Shown piece by piece: positions 32,326-33,185 of a stretch of 33,185 bases of DNA. The position numbers were made by a program, and so were the translations under genes. Origin of the DNA: Shewanella sp. TC10 (GTDB lineage: Bacteria > Pseudomonadota > Gammaproteobacteria > Enterobacterales > Shewanellaceae); NCBI RefSeq assembly GCF_009663145.1, contig NZ_VKHR01000059.1, positions 1 through 33,185 of the forward strand. Reading direction: 5' to 3'. Positions within the stretch are counted from its first letter, which is position 1. The number at the start of each line of letters is the position of its first letter. The notes beneath the pieces were generated by a model. That model made no database searches, had not been told where the DNA came from, and worked only from the letters and a program-made list of their open reading frames with translations.

Positions 32326-33185
32326 TTAAGAACAGCAATCTCTTCGCATACTCTTTTTAGGTAACTTATCGTAAATCACTTTTGCCATCAGTATCGCTAA
32401 GATAATACCTGAACCTGTAGTGACAAAGTGAGGGAGTAATTCATGCTCCTCACCGATTTGAGGCATCACCACAAATCCAAAGTTTTCTACTAGGTAATTC
32501 ACTAGTACACCAAAGCTTAACGCCACACCCAACACGCCACCTAAGTAGCCAAACAAGGCACGTTTACCTAACTCTTTAGTGACAACGCCTAAAGTCGCGA
32601 TATTAGTTGCTGGACCAGCCATCATAAATACCAGCACAGCGCCAGGCGAAACTCCCGCTAATAATAAGCCAGCTGCAATAGGCGTTGAAGCGGTTGCACA
32701 GATGTACATTGGTACAGAAATCAGCACCATGACAAACATAGCTAAAATGCCGTCGCCCCATTTAGCCAAGAAGTCACCTGGTACAAATGTTTGCACTAGA
32801 GCTGCAAAGAATAAACCCACTAACAGCCATAAGGTTGTGTCTCTAACTAAATCGGTCGCTGCGTACATTAAGCCTGATTTTATTCGTGATAACACTGACT
32901 CACTTTTAAGCTCCGTCGCCATATCTTTGGTGGATTCACAGCAGCTTTCAGAAGATTCAGTAGCGAGATCCGGCTTGCTAGAACAACAACTGGTTTTCTC
33001 AGTCTTAGCATCGGCTTTATCCACTTTACTAGAGCAACAACTGGCTTTAACAGGCTCAGCTTCAGCTTTATCCACTTTGCTAGAGCAACAGCTAGCTTTA
33101 ACAAGTTCAGCTTGTGCTTTATCCACTTTGCCAGAACAACAGCTTGATTTAACCGGTTCAGCTTCTGCTTTATCCACTTTGCCAG
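32326..33185 (-). CDS. SO_0444-family Cu/Zn efflux permease (partial, N-terminus beyond window)
   Basis: The frame runs off the right edge, so the first transmembrane half is missing. The visible part starts with a soluble Cys-rich linker made of 17-residue repeats (VDKAEAEPVKxSCCS) carrying five Cys-Cys pairs, followed by the second permease half. That half has helices TLWLLVGLFFAALVQTF, MFVMVLISVPMYICATASTPIAAG, PGAVLVFMMAGPATNIATLG, GYLGGVLGVALSFGVLV and TTGSGIILAILMAKVIY. A sixth Cys pair ends the protein (RDCCS). The permease core matches the DUF318/ArsP-like family to which SO_0444 of S. oneidensis belongs. Cys pairs probably chelate the metal before export. The apparent GTG start at 33177 is only an internal Val. 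Confidence 0.88.
   Translation of the reverse strand, partial: GKVDKAEAEPVKSSCCSGKVDKAQAELVKASCCSSKVDKAEAEPVKASCCSSKVDKADAKTEKTSCCSSKPDLATESSESCCESTKDMATELKSESVLSRIKSGLMYAATDLVRDTTLWLLVGLFFAALVQTFVPGDFLAKWGDGILAMFVMVLISVPMYICATASTPIAAGLLLAGVSPGAVLVFMMAGPATNIATLGVVTKELGKRALFGYLGGVLGVALSFGVLVNYLVENFGFVVMPQIGEEHELLPHFVTTGSGIILAILMAKVIYDKLPKKSMRRDCCS
32978..33185 (-). repeat. 51-bp tandem repeats in the permease linker
   Basis: The word CCACTTT recurs at 33021, 33072, 33123 and 33174, exactly 51 bp apart. Each unit encodes 17 residues with one Cys-Cys pair. The array continues beyond the window edge. Confidence 0.88.

Overview
The window looks like chromosomal DNA of an AT-rich Shewanella (Gammaproteobacteria). 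Four paralogous outer-membrane multiheme c-type cytochromes of the OmcA/MtrC family, an SO_0444-type metal permease with Cys-Cys repeats, Oar-type TonB-dependent receptors and an Enterobacteria-like uridine phosphorylase point to that genus. The species cannot be fixed from sequence alone. No rRNA, tRNA, CRISPR array or phage module was seen.

Layout. 1-787 is non-coding and hairpin-rich. 788-2422 (+) holds four small, unrelated genes (a tyrosine-phosphatase-like protein, two small membrane proteins, a small exported protein) with attC-like fragments near the last one, so this may be a remnant gene-cassette patch. 2477-13981 is a housekeeping-like stretch: a GT4 glycosyltransferase (-), an nfeD and two-SPFH operon (-), uridine phosphorylase (-), a YdcH/DUF465 protein (+), a thioredoxin-fold-like exported protein (-), an MscS channel (+), a membrane protein with an XRE regulator overlapping it (+), a GNAT (-), a DUF3313 lipoprotein (+), a radical SAM protein (-), a small unknown (+) and ElaA (-). 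14172-21248 (-) carries two close paralogues of a 1053-1054 aa Oar-like TonB-dependent receptor. A 263 bp MITE-like element flanked by TA has inserted into the leader of one of them. An S1/P1-type secreted nuclease follows on the opposite strand.

22790-31987 (-) is the highlight: a tandem array of four outer-membrane lipoprotein cytochromes (606-664 aa). Each has only nine CXXCH motifs where the described OmcA/MtrC proteins have ten. Each gene has its own terminator and its own promoter. Every promoter carries a perfect GTGA-N6-TCAC CRP core exactly 28 bp from a TANTAT -10 box, the geometry of a class II CRP-dependent promoter. The four genes therefore appear to be separate, CRP-co-regulated transcription units made by tandem duplication. 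No MtrA/MtrB-type conduit lies in the window. The right edge (32326-33185, -) is the C-terminal part of an SO_0444-family permease with 51 bp tandem repeats that encode Cys-Cys motifs.

All calls come from reading the sequence. Family assignments rest on recognised motifs and remembered homologues, not on searches.
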